Positions 9,537-18,029 of a stretch of DNA of 64,000 nt are shown one piece after another. Within the stretch, counting starts at the first letter, position 1. The number at the start of each line of letters is the position of its first letter. Under the pieces are notes generated by a model that was not told the origin of the DNA, did no database searches, and worked only from the letters and a program-made list of their open reading frames with translations. The position numbers were made by a program, and so were the translations under genes. The DNA is from Leptotrichia shahii (GTDB lineage Bacteria; Fusobacteriota; Fusobacteriia; Fusobacteriales; Leptotrichiaceae): positions 1,612,001 to 1,676,000 of the forward strand of contig NZ_AP019827.1 of the NCBI RefSeq assembly GCF_008327825.1, given 5' to 3'.

Positions 9537-10388
9537 CTATTTATAAATAAATAACAAGATTTCTCTTAATAATTTACAAGCTAATGCTGTAGATTGCCCA
9601 GATTGATCATATACAGGCGACAGTTCATTCATATCAAGTCCAACAATATTTAACTGAGAAATTTTTTCTATCGCCTTATGAAGTTCCACAAAAGTGACTC
9701 CGCCCGCTTCAGGCGTTCCAGTTCCTGGAAACTCAGATGGATCAAGTACATCTAGATCCAATGTAAAGTATACTGGTTTCCCTTTCAATTTTTCCACAAC
9801 TTCATCAAGTCCATCAAAATTAAATTTTGTTGTGTGAAGATGTTCCTTTGCAAACTTCCATTCATCTCTTTCTCCACTTCTTATTCCAAATTGAAAAATC
9901 TTACCATCTCCAACAATATCCCAGCATCTTCTAATTACAGAAGCATGCGAATAATACTGCCCTAAATATTCATCTCGCAAGTCAGTATGCGCATCAAACT
10001 GTATAATATGCAAATCTGGATATTTCTCAGCAACCGCCTTCACAGAGCCCAATGTTACTGAATGTTCTCCACCAATCATAAACGGAATTTTCCCATCCTT
10101 CAAAATTTTTGCCGTTTCATCTTGAATATCATGTAGCGTACTTTCCGAATTTCCAAACGAAAGCTCCAAATCTCCCCCGTCAAAAACATTTATATCTTCC
10201 AAATCCTTATCCTGATAAGGACTATAAGTTTCTATCCCAAAACTCTCATTTCTCATAACCGCCGAAGCAAACCTAGTCCCTGGCCTAAATGAAGTTGTAC
10301 TGTCAAACGGTGCTCCAAAAATAGCGATTTTGCTCTCATTATATTCATTATCACACCCTATAAATGTATGTATATTTTTATTTTTCAT
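9537..10388 (-). CDS. speB: agmatinase
   Basis: Ureohydrolase that converts agmatine to putrescine and urea with two Mn ions. 283 aa. Metal-ligand motifs are visible: GGEHSVTLG, DAHTDLRDE and DLDVLDPSEFPGTGTPE. IAIFGAPFDSTTSFRPGTR near the N-terminus is typical of agmatinases. It lies 29 bp after speE on the same strand and is the last gene of the polyamine block. Formiminoglutamase or proclavaminate hydrolase are possible but less likely given speE, speD and a decarboxylase alongside. Confidence 0.93.
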   Translation of the reverse strand: MKNKNIHTFIGCDNEYNESKIAIFGAPFDSTTSFRPGTRFASAVMRNESFGIETYSPYQDKDLEDINVFDGGDLELSFGNSESTLHDIQDETAKILKDGKIPFMIGGEHSVTLGSVKAVAEKYPDLHIIQFDAHTDLRDEYLGQYYSHASVIRRCWDIVGDGKIFQFGIRSGERDEWKFAKEHLHTTKFNFDGLDEVVEKLKGKPVYFTLDLDVLDPSEFPGTGTPEAGGVTFVELHKAIEKISQLNIVGLDMNELSPVYDQSGQSTALACKLLREILLFIYK

Positions 10389-10417
10389 ATAAATTCTCCT
10401 TCTAGTTTTTATTCTAA

Positions 10418-11260
10418 TTATTTTATTAAATCTTTCACATAATTTGGCAAAGCAAATGCCCCTTTATGCAATTCCGTATTATAATATCTTGTTTCTATCC
10501 CAAACTTATTCCATTCATCTGCCTTCAAATCTCCTACAGGATTGTATTTTTTTGAAGCAAAGCCAAATAGCCAATGTCCTGACGGATATGTCGGTATATG
10601 CAGCTGATAAACTGTTGCAAATGGGAAAACTGCTCTTAACTGTTTATTTGCTCTTGCTGTTGCTTTAGCATCTGCCTCATAATATGGACTTTCGTGCTGA
10701 TTTACAAGGATTCCATCTTCTTTTAATGCGTTAAAGCAATTTCCATAAAATTCCCTCGTAAATAAATCTTCTCCAGGCCCAAATGGATCTGTCGAATCCA
10801 CAATTACAATGTCATATTCATCTGTCTTGGAACGTACAAATTTCAATCCATCCTCGTAATAAATACAAACTCTTTCATCATCCAGCTTATTCGCTGTCTT
10901 AGGCAAATATTCACGGCAAACATCAACAACCATCTTGTCAATTTCCACCATATCAATTCGCTCAATATGTTCATATTTTACAAGTTCACGGACAGTCCCG
11001 CCATCTCCAGCACCAATAACCAATATTTTCTTAGCTTTAGGATTTACCGCCATTGGAATATGTGTTATCATCTCATGATAAATAAACTCATCCTTTTCTG
11101 TTAACATCATAAATCCATCCAGCGTTAGAAACCGCCCAAATTCCTGCGATTCAAAAATATCTATTCGCTGAAAATCACTCTTCACACTAACCAATTGCTT
11201 ATCAACCTTTATAGAAAATCGAACATTTTTCGTATGCTCTTCTGTATACCATAATTCCAT
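10418..11260 (-). CDS. speE: spermidine synthase
   Basis: Aminopropyltransferase that uses decarboxylated SAM and putrescine to make spermidine. 280 aa. It begins MELWYTEEHTKNVRFSIKV, has the SAM-binding IGAGDGGTVRELVKY, the catalytic loop VDSTDPFGPGEDLFTREF and the gatekeeper region NQHESPYYEADA. AAAGGAG precedes the start. It lies between the GH108 gene and speB. Confidence 0.96.
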   Translation of the reverse strand: MELWYTEEHTKNVRFSIKVDKQLVSVKSDFQRIDIFESQEFGRFLTLDGFMMLTEKDEFIYHEMITHIPMAVNPKAKKILVIGAGDGGTVRELVKYEHIERIDMVEIDKMVVDVCREYLPKTANKLDDERVCIYYEDGLKFVRSKTDEYDIVIVDSTDPFGPGEDLFTREFYGNCFNALKEDGILVNQHESPYYEADAKATARANKQLRAVFPFATVYQLHIPTYPSGHWLFGFASKKYNPVGDLKADEWNKFGIETRYYNTELHKGAFALPNYVKDLIK

Positions 11261-11415
11261 CTGCTATACTCCTTTCAATTTGTATTACCTTTTTTATAAA
11301 AATCTTACAATAAAAAAATATCTAGTATTTTATTTTCAATATTTCTTACTTTGAAACTTTTTTAATTCCTCAGTTTTTCCACTTTTTATAATTTTGTTCT
11401 ATTTTCTTACATTCA

Positions 11416-11946
11416 TTAAACGTTTCTCAAATAATTTTCCTTAACCTTAACCCTATTTAACCATCCTGTCAAAAAATCATTCTGAGTCGCATCTCTTTTA
11501 GCAAGATATTTATAGTATTCACGCTGTAAACTGTGATATACAACCAAAAATTTATCTGGATTAACTTCATTTAAATATTTTAGCGTCTGAGTTCCAATTG
11601 CTCCATCCATACTCACAACATTTTTACCATAAACCTTATTCACAGCCTCCTGTGCCTTTTTAATTCCATATCTCCCAGCATTTACTGAAAAATCAAATAT
11701 ACTTAATGCCATTTTATCATTTTTCACTTGATCCAATTTTCTAGCCTTGTAATATTTTTCCTCATAAATTTTCTGTGCCATTACTTTTGTTAAATCTTTC
11801 ATATTTCCTTTGTACCCACATTCTCTGGCTCTTTCTTTAGTAATTCCGTACTTTGTTTCCCCGCCTTTATCATTCTTATCATTAGAGTAGCTTCCTTCAA
11901 CTAGCAAAATATAATTAAAAAATTTCAAAAATCTGCTGTCAGCCAT
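11416..11946 (-). CDS. GH108-type muramidase/endolysin-like protein
   Basis: 176 aa. The N-terminus carries the glycosyl hydrolase 108 signature: a catalytic Glu in LLVEGSYSNDKNDKGG followed by ETKYGITKE, matching the 'EGGxxNDPxDxGGxTxxGIT' pattern. FDFSVNAG and a C-terminal peptidoglycan-binding-3-like part follow. Such proteins cleave peptidoglycan and are usually phage endolysins or secretion-associated muramidases. No signal peptide and no holin, tail or other phage gene is near. It sits inside the polyamine block (155 bp from speE, 71 bp from the decarboxylase), which is odd. A domesticated prophage gene is the simplest reading. Confidence 0.85.
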   Translation of the reverse strand: MADSRFLKFFNYILLVEGSYSNDKNDKGGETKYGITKERARECGYKGNMKDLTKVMAQKIYEEKYYKARKLDQVKNDKMALSIFDFSVNAGRYGIKKAQEAVNKVYGKNVVSMDGAIGTQTLKYLNEVNPDKFLVVYHSLQREYYKYLAKRDATQNDFLTGWLNRVKVKENYLRNV

Positions 11947-12017
11947 TTTTATTTCCTTCTTTCATTTATTTTAAGTGGAATTCTGCAGATATTGTCTACA
12001 TTTTTATGTCAAAAATT

Positions 12018-13481
12018 TCACTCCAAAACAACATTTATCTTTTCAACATGCATATCTTCAGTTCCCGTAAGCAAACATCCTTTTTCCTTTGCATATTCAA
12101 TATAATTTATAATTTCCTCTGTGATTCGCTCTCCCGGTGCCAAAATCGGTATTCCTGGCGGATAAGCCATAACAAATTCCCCGCTTATTTTACCAGCACT
12201 TTCCTTTATGGGAACCATTTCCTTTTCTGAATAAAAGGCTTTTTGTGGCGGAAGCACAACATCAGGGTTTATATATTCATGATCAAACATTCCTGTAGAA
12301 TCTTTTGAGTAAAGCCGTTTAATTTCTGCAAGTGAAGAAATTAGCCGCTCTATTTCCAAACCTCTGTCCCCAGCTGAAATTATTGCCAAAATATTTCCCA
12401 AATCTCCAAATTCAATCTGAATTTCATAATCATCTCGCAAAATATCATAAACTTCAATTCCAGCAAGTCCAATATCCTTTGTATACACAGATAATTTTGT
12501 TGTATCAAAGTCATAGACCGAATCTCCATCAATCAGTTCCTTCCCATACGCATAATATCCACCTAGTTTATTAATTTCATTTCTGGCATATTCTGCAAAT
12601 TTAACCGTCTTTTCAAAAAGTTCCTTCCCATTTATTGCTAAATTTTTTCTTGCCACATCAAGCGATGTCATAAGCAAGTATGAAGAACTTGTAGTTTGAG
12701 TCAAATTAATAATTTGACGGACATAATCGGCATTTATTCGCTCTCCACTTAACAAAATCGAACTTTGTGTTAAAGAACCGCCTGTCTTATGCATACTAAT
12801 CGCCGCCATATCCGCTCCAGCTGCCATTCCTGAAATTGGTAAATTATCGTCAAAGGAAAAATGTGCTCCATGTGCTTCATCAACTAACACAAGCATATTA
12901 TTTTCATGTGCCAGTTTTACAATAGATTTTAAATCTGAACAAATCCCATAATAAGTGGGATTATTCACTAGTATTGCTTTTGCATCAGGATTTTCATGAA
13001 TTGCTTTTTTTACATCATTAATTGACATTCCAAGTGATATTCCCAGTTTCTTGTTAAGCCCGGGATTAATATAAACTGGGATTGCTCCGCAAATTACCAT
13101 CGCATTAATGGCACTTCTATGCACATTTCGTGGAATAATGATTTTATCTCCAGCCTTGCAAGTTGCCATAATCATAGCCTGTACAGCCCCAGTCGTTCCA
13201 CTTACCATAAAATAAGCCTCTTTTGCCCCAAAAGCCTCCGCTGCTATATCCTGTGCCTCTTTAATAACCGAAGTCGGATGGCATAAATTATCAAGCGGCT
13301 TCATCGAATTAACATCCATCTGCATTGCATCCAGCCCAATAAAATCCCGAAACTCCTTATTTCCACGCCCTCCTTTATGCCCTGGCACATCAAATCTCAC
13401 AACCCTGTTAGAAAGATGATTTTTCAACGCATCAAAAAGAACAGTCTTATTTTGTCTATCTTTATCAATATTTTTCCCCAT
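12018..13481 (-). CDS. speA: Orn/Lys/Arg decarboxylase, probably arginine decarboxylase
   Basis: PLP enzyme of the aminotransferase-like decarboxylase family, short Bacillus SpeA type (487 aa). Seen motifs are RFDVPGHKGGRGN, SGTTGAVQAMIM, VDEAHGAHFSF, the PLP lysine in SMHKTGGSLTQSS and the C-terminal MAYPPGIPILAPGE. AAAGGAG at the correct distance selects the ATG at 13481 over the upstream ATG at 13532. The neighbouring agmatinase indicates arginine as substrate, giving agmatine; lysine cannot be excluded by sequence alone. Confidence 0.9.
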   Translation of the reverse strand: MGKNIDKDRQNKTVLFDALKNHLSNRVVRFDVPGHKGGRGNKEFRDFIGLDAMQMDVNSMKPLDNLCHPTSVIKEAQDIAAEAFGAKEAYFMVSGTTGAVQAMIMATCKAGDKIIIPRNVHRSAINAMVICGAIPVYINPGLNKKLGISLGMSINDVKKAIHENPDAKAILVNNPTYYGICSDLKSIVKLAHENNMLVLVDEAHGAHFSFDDNLPISGMAAGADMAAISMHKTGGSLTQSSILLSGERINADYVRQIINLTQTTSSSYLLMTSLDVARKNLAINGKELFEKTVKFAEYARNEINKLGGYYAYGKELIDGDSVYDFDTTKLSVYTKDIGLAGIEVYDILRDDYEIQIEFGDLGNILAIISAGDRGLEIERLISSLAEIKRLYSKDSTGMFDHEYINPDVVLPPQKAFYSEKEMVPIKESAGKISGEFVMAYPPGIPILAPGERITEEIINYIEYAKEKGCLLTGTEDMHVEKINVVLE

Positions 13482-13881
13482 TTCTTCAACTCCTTTCATA
13501 TTTTTTAATTTATTTATAATTTTAAATCCCAAAATTTTTTATTAAACATTTAGACAATTTACGTTTACATTTTGATTAGTAACTATTTTTTTGTAATTTA
13601 TATGTTTTTTCTTTTCACTTCGCTCAAACAGTAATTTTTATTTCCAAAAAATCACAACATTTCTGATTCAATTATAACAATTATTTTACTTAATTATTTT
13701 CATGAATATAATTAAAAAATTTTTTATAAATTTCCGAGATTTTAATTTTTCAGTAAAAGACAACTTGTTTGAGCTTTTCTGTTATATTTGAATTAAATAA
13801 CGATCTTATGAAATTAAAATAACTTTTGTTAAAAGCGAGTTTTGTCTTTTGCTGTAAAATTGAAATTCGAGAAGCGGGAGT
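13482..13881. other. intergenic region upstream of the decarboxylase
   Basis: Very AT-rich region that should hold the promoter of the decarboxylase. A 9-bp inverted repeat, GCTCAAACA at 13622 and TGTTTGAGC at 13766, spans about 150 bp. No reading frame is convincing and no clear -35/-10 pair stands out. Confidence 0.4.
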
Positions 13882-13909
13882 GCAGAGGTATGGCGTTTGA
13901 TACCTCTGC
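13882..13909. other. perfect 10-bp stem hairpin between speD and decarboxylase
   Basis: GCAGAGGTAT and ATACCTCTGC pair perfectly around an 8-nt loop. In the direction of the flanking minus-strand genes the T-run lies before, not after, the stem, so it is not a standard terminator. It could be a protein-binding site, an RNA processing or leader element, or the core of another small repeat. Confidence 0.5.
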
Positions 13910-14025
13910 TTTAAAAAAAATTAATATAAATAAAAATAAGAGAAATACTATTATTAATCAAAATACTTTAGAAACCAAAATATAAAAAATATTTTTTTGA
14001 TATTTAATTTAAGTGTAGAATGATT

Positions 14026-14889
14026 TTAATAAATATTCATTCCACTATAAATTTCAATCATTTCCTTCCTAAGTCTATCTGTAATTTCCAATCTTTTTTT
14101 AGGTGCAATTTCATAGACATCCTGATTAAAAAGATAATTTTTAAGCTCAATTTCCTTTATAAGCATTTTTGTATGAAAAATGTTGGACTGATACACATTT
14201 ACATCTATCGCATCATAAATTTTCAGCTTTTCAGGATCAATATAGTCCTGAATAGAAGTTATATTGTGATCTGTAAAAAATTTCTTTCCTGAAATATCCC
14301 TTGTAAATCCACGTATTCTGTAATCAATTGTAATTATATCCGAATCAAAGCTGTCTATCAAATAATTTAACGTATTTAATGGAGAGATTTCCCCACAAGT
14401 TGCAATATCAATATCCACTCTAAAAGTAGAAATTGAATTATCTGGATGGTATTCTGGGAAAGTATGCACTGTTATATGGCTTTTATCCAAATGAGCATGA
14501 ACCGTATCAGTGTCCTGGCTTGTATTTTCCTTTTTCATATTCTGACTATCTATCCCAATTTCCTCAAAGAATGGCTTTCCTTGATTACAAGATTTATCAA
14601 TATTCTCAGGACTTATCCTTTCTTCTGCAATCAAAACATTTACAGAAGCTCCTTGTGGCTCATAATCCTGCTTTGATATATTCAAGACTTGTGCCCCTAT
14701 CATTTCTGCCACACGAATAAGTATTTTTGTAAGTCTTTCTGAATTATATTGCTCGTCAATATATGCAATATAGTCCTTCTGCTCCCTCTCTGTTTCCGCA
14801 TAGCAAATATCATAAATATTAAAACTTAATGTTTTTGTTAAATTATTAAATCCATATAGCTTAATTTTATTATTTTCCAACTCATTCAT
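14026..14889 (-). CDS. speD: S-adenosylmethionine decarboxylase proenzyme
   Basis: Makes the aminopropyl donor for SpeE. The proenzyme cleaves itself before the Ser that becomes pyruvate, in LDKSHITVHTFPE; HTFPE, a CGEISPLNTLNYL region and YRIRGFTRD are also characteristic of the E. coli-type (class 1A) enzyme. The start is taken at 14889, where GAGAGG is 5-6 bp upstream; a longer frame from 14922 has no ribosome binding site. 287 aa, slightly longer than E. coli SpeD (264). Confidence 0.92.
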   Translation of the reverse strand: MNELENNKIKLYGFNNLTKTLSFNIYDICYAETEREQKDYIAYIDEQYNSERLTKILIRVAEMIGAQVLNISKQDYEPQGASVNVLIAEERISPENIDKSCNQGKPFFEEIGIDSQNMKKENTSQDTDTVHAHLDKSHITVHTFPEYHPDNSISTFRVDIDIATCGEISPLNTLNYLIDSFDSDIITIDYRIRGFTRDISGKKFFTDHNITSIQDYIDPEKLKIYDAIDVNVYQSNIFHTKMLIKEIELKNYLFNQDVYEIAPKKRLEITDRLRKEMIEIYSGMNIY

Positions 14890-15041
14890 CACTTCCTCTC
14901 TCATTTCATAAATTTCATTCATAGCAATATTAAAAATCTGTCTATTCCCCTAAATTCTATTCATAATTCGTAACTTATTTTTTCGACAAATTATAACATT
15001 TATATACAATTTTTACAATGAAAATTATAAAATGAACTTTC

Positions 15042-15073
15042 AAAAAAAATCACAGCTAAATTAATAACTGTGA
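15042..15073 (-). terminator. Rho-independent terminator
   Basis: On the minus strand TCACAG, a 12-nt loop, CTGTGA and then eight T. It lies 39 bp after the stop of the propeller-like gene. Confidence 0.75.
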
Positions 15074-15111
15074 GTTTAAATATTTTATTCTGTCATTTTA
15101 ACATTTTTATT

Positions 15112-15987
15112 TCATAAAATCATTCTATACTTTACTATCCTATTTTCACACCCCATCACATAAATCTCATTCTCAATTACACAAATTTTTACAATTCTTT
15201 CCTTCAATACTCTTTCCTGTTTTAAAATATCGAACTTACTATCTGTAATTATTAATTCTCCGTTTTCCAAACCAATAAAATATTTCCCTTCAAATTCTTC
15301 AATGTATGTTATTTTTCTGTCTGAAATTTTTATTGAATTATAAAGCTCCTGATCCAAAATATTCCATATTTCAACTTCACCATCTTCTGTTCCTGCAAAA
15401 TACTGAAGTCCAACTATTTTTGAATAGGCATGATTGTTTTCTGTCTTTACTTCAAATATTTTTTTTAATCTGTTTTCAAAGATATTTATTGTATTTATTT
15501 GCTTATGATCTTCCCTAAATTTAATTATAACATTTTCTCCACTTGTAAATATCTTGTAATTTCCATTTTTTTTACATTTTGAAAGTTTTGTGGAAATTAA
15601 TTCCTTTGTATCGACATCATAAGAAAAAAGGATACTATCCTTAATATAAACAATTCTTCCGCTTGTTATAAAATTCATAACCTGAATTATATCTCCCATA
15701 TCAAATACAAGCTCTACTATTCTTTTTTTATTTCCGTCACATTTATATACTTTCCCGCTTGGCGTAGAAACAAAAAATATACTAGAAACGAATAATTGAT
15801 TTTTTTCTTTTATATATTTTATAATTTCACAATTTTTTACTTTTCCTCCGCTTTTCTTCTCAAATTTTCCTTTATTAAAGTATATTAACTTTTCTCCTGT
15901 TGTTATAATCCGTTTATTTATGGGTTCGACTCCAAAATCATTTATTTTTGCCTTATACTCTATATCATCTTCTAAAATTAGTTTCAT
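15112..15987 (-). CDS. beta-propeller-like protein of unknown function
   Basis: 291 aa, no signal peptide. It has repeated four-strand blocks with a GEVEIWN-type motif (for example EDGEVEIWNILD, then EGKYFIGLENGELIITDSKF), as in WD40/PQQ-like propellers. A scaffold or binding role would fit, but no partner is evident. GAGGGG precedes the ATG at 15987; the longer frame starts with TTG inside the ribosome binding site and is rejected. The start is only 12 bp after the stop of the upstream secreted protein, so the two are cotranscribed. Confidence 0.65.
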   Translation of the reverse strand: MKLILEDDIEYKAKINDFGVEPINKRIITTGEKLIYFNKGKFEKKSGGKVKNCEIIKYIKEKNQLFVSSIFFVSTPSGKVYKCDGNKKRIVELVFDMGDIIQVMNFITSGRIVYIKDSILFSYDVDTKELISTKLSKCKKNGNYKIFTSGENVIIKFREDHKQINTINIFENRLKKIFEVKTENNHAYSKIVGLQYFAGTEDGEVEIWNILDQELYNSIKISDRKITYIEEFEGKYFIGLENGELIITDSKFDILKQERVLKERIVKICVIENEIYVMGCENRIVKYRMIL

Positions 15988-15999
15988 ATTTCCCCTCAA

Positions 16000-16545
16000 T
16001 TAATACACAATATCTTCTGTTGGAAGATATCCTGTATTTTTCAGAATCTTTTGCATCTTCTCACTTGTTTTTGAAAAAATTTCATTATTATAATAAATTT
16101 TCCAATCCCCATCAGGTTTATCTGTATCAAAAATATATTTAAATAGCATAAAAGTATCATTTTTCTTTGCATTATATGCATAAAGCCTAAAAGTATAGTA
16201 TTTCGGTTTTTTCTTCAAATTCTTTTTAGGTATATTCCTAGGAAGTAATTTTGCAACATCCTGTTGAAAATCAGTCATTATATTAAAAATATTATCATAA
16301 GTAAGCTCCTTTTTTTCATTAACATTATAGATTAGTCCCACTTCTATATTTTCCATTCCAATATAATATGTCATAAAATCACCTTCTACATCACAATAAA
16401 TGTTTCCTTTTAACTGGGAATGATTTATTAATTCAATTTCCTTAGTCACATATATATCTGGATTCTTTATCCATTTACATGTATCAGCACCTGAAAATGA
16501 AATCCCCGATATTAATAAAATAAACATCATTATTAATTTTTTCAC
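16000..16545 (-). CDS. secreted protein of unknown function, paralogue 2
   Basis: 181 aa with signal peptide MKKLIMMFILLISGISFSGA. Paralogue of the protein at 7908-8465: shared GNIYCDVE/DKIYCDVE, EVGLIYN, a DVAKLLP/DVIKLYP segment, YY-FR-YAY, a GDWKIYY/GEWKRFY segment and the terminal EDIVY/DDIVY. No recognised domain. AGGAGG lies upstream of the ATG. It forms a two-gene unit with the propeller-like gene. Confidence 0.75.
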   Translation of the reverse strand: MKKLIMMFILLISGISFSGADTCKWIKNPDIYVTKEIELINHSQLKGNIYCDVEGDFMTYYIGMENIEVGLIYNVNEKKELTYDNIFNIMTDFQQDVAKLLPRNIPKKNLKKKPKYYTFRLYAYNAKKNDTFMLFKYIFDTDKPDGDWKIYYNNEIFSKTSEKMQKILKNTGYLPTEDIVY

Positions 16546-16569
16546 TTTTCCTCCTAAAATCTACAATTA

Positions 16570-16612
16570 CTATACTAAAATCATTTTAAAACCAAACTCA
16601 AAGGTTATACTT
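16570..16612. repeat. R2 element, partial and degenerate
   Basis: TATACTAAAATCATTTTAAAACC followed by AAACTCAAAGGTTATAC matches the outer ~40 bp of R2 copies at 36214 and 61656. The rest of the element is not recognisable. Confidence 0.4.
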
Positions 16613-16864
16613 TCTCTATTCAATTTTTAAATTTATTAAATTCTAAATAAACATATTTTAATCCTATATTGCTAATAATAAGTTTATCATACTTTCTTAT
16701 TAATTTCAAGATTAATGTCTATGTGAAGTTTCTTTAAAGTGAAATCTAAAAATTATAATTTTTCTATAAAATATCCTAGTTTTATCCAATTTAAATCAGT
16801 TCGATTTTAAATAAACTTAAGTATGTAAAAATAAAACAAATAAATTTAATTAATACTTTAGTCA
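16613..16864. other. AT-rich intergenic region, no gene seen
   Basis: Separates the AEC transporter from the secreted-protein unit. All frames are short. It may hold the promoter of the secreted-protein unit, but no clear hexamer pair was found. Confidence 0.3.
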
Positions 16865-16895
16865 TTAAAAAAGAAAATCAAATTAATGATTTTCT
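16865..16895 (-). terminator. Rho-independent terminator of the AEC transporter gene
   Basis: On the minus strand AGAAAATCA, 6-nt loop, TGATTTTCT followed by six T, 11 bp after the stop codon. Confidence 0.8.
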
Positions 16896-16905
16896 AAATT
16901 TTAAA

Positions 16906-17871
16906 TTAAATATGAATTACATTAAGTATACTCATAAGAATTGGCACAACTAATATAAATAAAATCGTACTTGTAGTAACCACATTCGTAGAATATCCAA
17001 TATCACCATCAGTTTCATTTACTAAGATAGGCAATGCTGCAAATACAGGGGCTGCTGACTGAATTACAAAAGTTTTTATTTCCAAATCAGCAAGTTGCAC
17101 AAAATGACCCGAAATTTTTAAAAGTACAATCATAACAATTGAAGAAAATACAAATCTCCCAAGTAAAGCTAAATTTGTATCCAAGTCAAATCTAATGCTA
17201 TGAAGCCCTGCATCTGCCAGTACAATTCCAATATACAGTAAAGCAAGCGGTGTTACAATACTTCCAAGATATTTAGTAGTTTCCACGATTGGGGTCATAA
17301 CCTTTATTCCTGAAAGAAGTACGACAAAAGCAATAACAAAGGCAATAAGCGGTGGCGACAATAATTTTTTTAAGTTAAATCCACCTTTTCCATCTTTACT
17401 TCCTCCATTCATTGGATCATTTGCCAAAAGCATATATCCCAAAGTCCATATTGACACTGTATTAGTAATGTAATACATTAAATAGTATTTTGAGGCTGCC
17501 TCTCCAAAAAGAGCCATATTTAGTGGAAGCCCGATAAATATTGTATTTGCATTAACTACCGCATTATAAAATACTCCACGTCTTCCATCTCGCATTTTCA
17601 CTATCTTTATAACTGCAAAAGCTGTAACATATCCAATAATCACTGAAGCAAATGTAAAAATTAAACGGTTTGACACTTCCTTCAGGGCATCCATATTTAA
17701 ATATTTTAAAACTGAATAAAATATTGAACAAGGCAAAGCCACATTTGTTATAAGTTTTGATACATTTTCACTAAATGTATGGTGAAACCAGTGTCTTTTT
17801 TTCAAAATATAACCAATTGCAATCATAACAATGATGGGAAAAATACTTCCCAACGATTTTAAAAAAATCAT
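16906..17871 (-). CDS. AEC-family (auxin efflux carrier-like) transporter
   Basis: 321 aa, almost entirely hydrophobic helices, about ten membrane segments. N-terminal PIIVMIAIGYILKKRHWF followed by NVALPCSIFYSVLKY is typical of AEC permeases (malate/malonate or auxin-carrier family), and the C-terminal QSAAPVFAALPILV is the conserved second half-repeat motif. Substrate unknown; bacterial members often export or import dicarboxylates. Own terminator downstream; glutamine synthetase lies upstream on the same strand. Confidence 0.85.
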   Translation of the reverse strand: MIFLKSLGSIFPIIVMIAIGYILKKRHWFHHTFSENVSKLITNVALPCSIFYSVLKYLNMDALKEVSNRLIFTFASVIIGYVTAFAVIKIVKMRDGRRGVFYNAVVNANTIFIGLPLNMALFGEAASKYYLMYYITNTVSIWTLGYMLLANDPMNGGSKDGKGGFNLKKLLSPPLIAFVIAFVVLLSGIKVMTPIVETTKYLGSIVTPLALLYIGIVLADAGLHSIRFDLDTNLALLGRFVFSSIVMIVLLKISGHFVQLADLEIKTFVIQSAAPVFAALPILVNETDGDIGYSTNVVTTSTILFILVVPILMSILNVIHI

Positions 17872-18029
17872 TTTTCAATCCCTTCCTTTTATTTATTATT
17901 TTTTAAACTTAATTTGATAATTTTGTAAATATCATCTAACAAAAATCTAACTTTCTCAATACAGTCTTTAAATTTATAAATTAAACAAGGCAAGGACTTA
18001 AAAAATCCCTGCTCTTTCCATAATTTACT

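Noticed and set aside
11416-11946. Prophage at the GH108 gene
   Set aside because: No integrase, holin, portal, tail or capsid gene within several kilobases; only one phage-like gene among polyamine genes.
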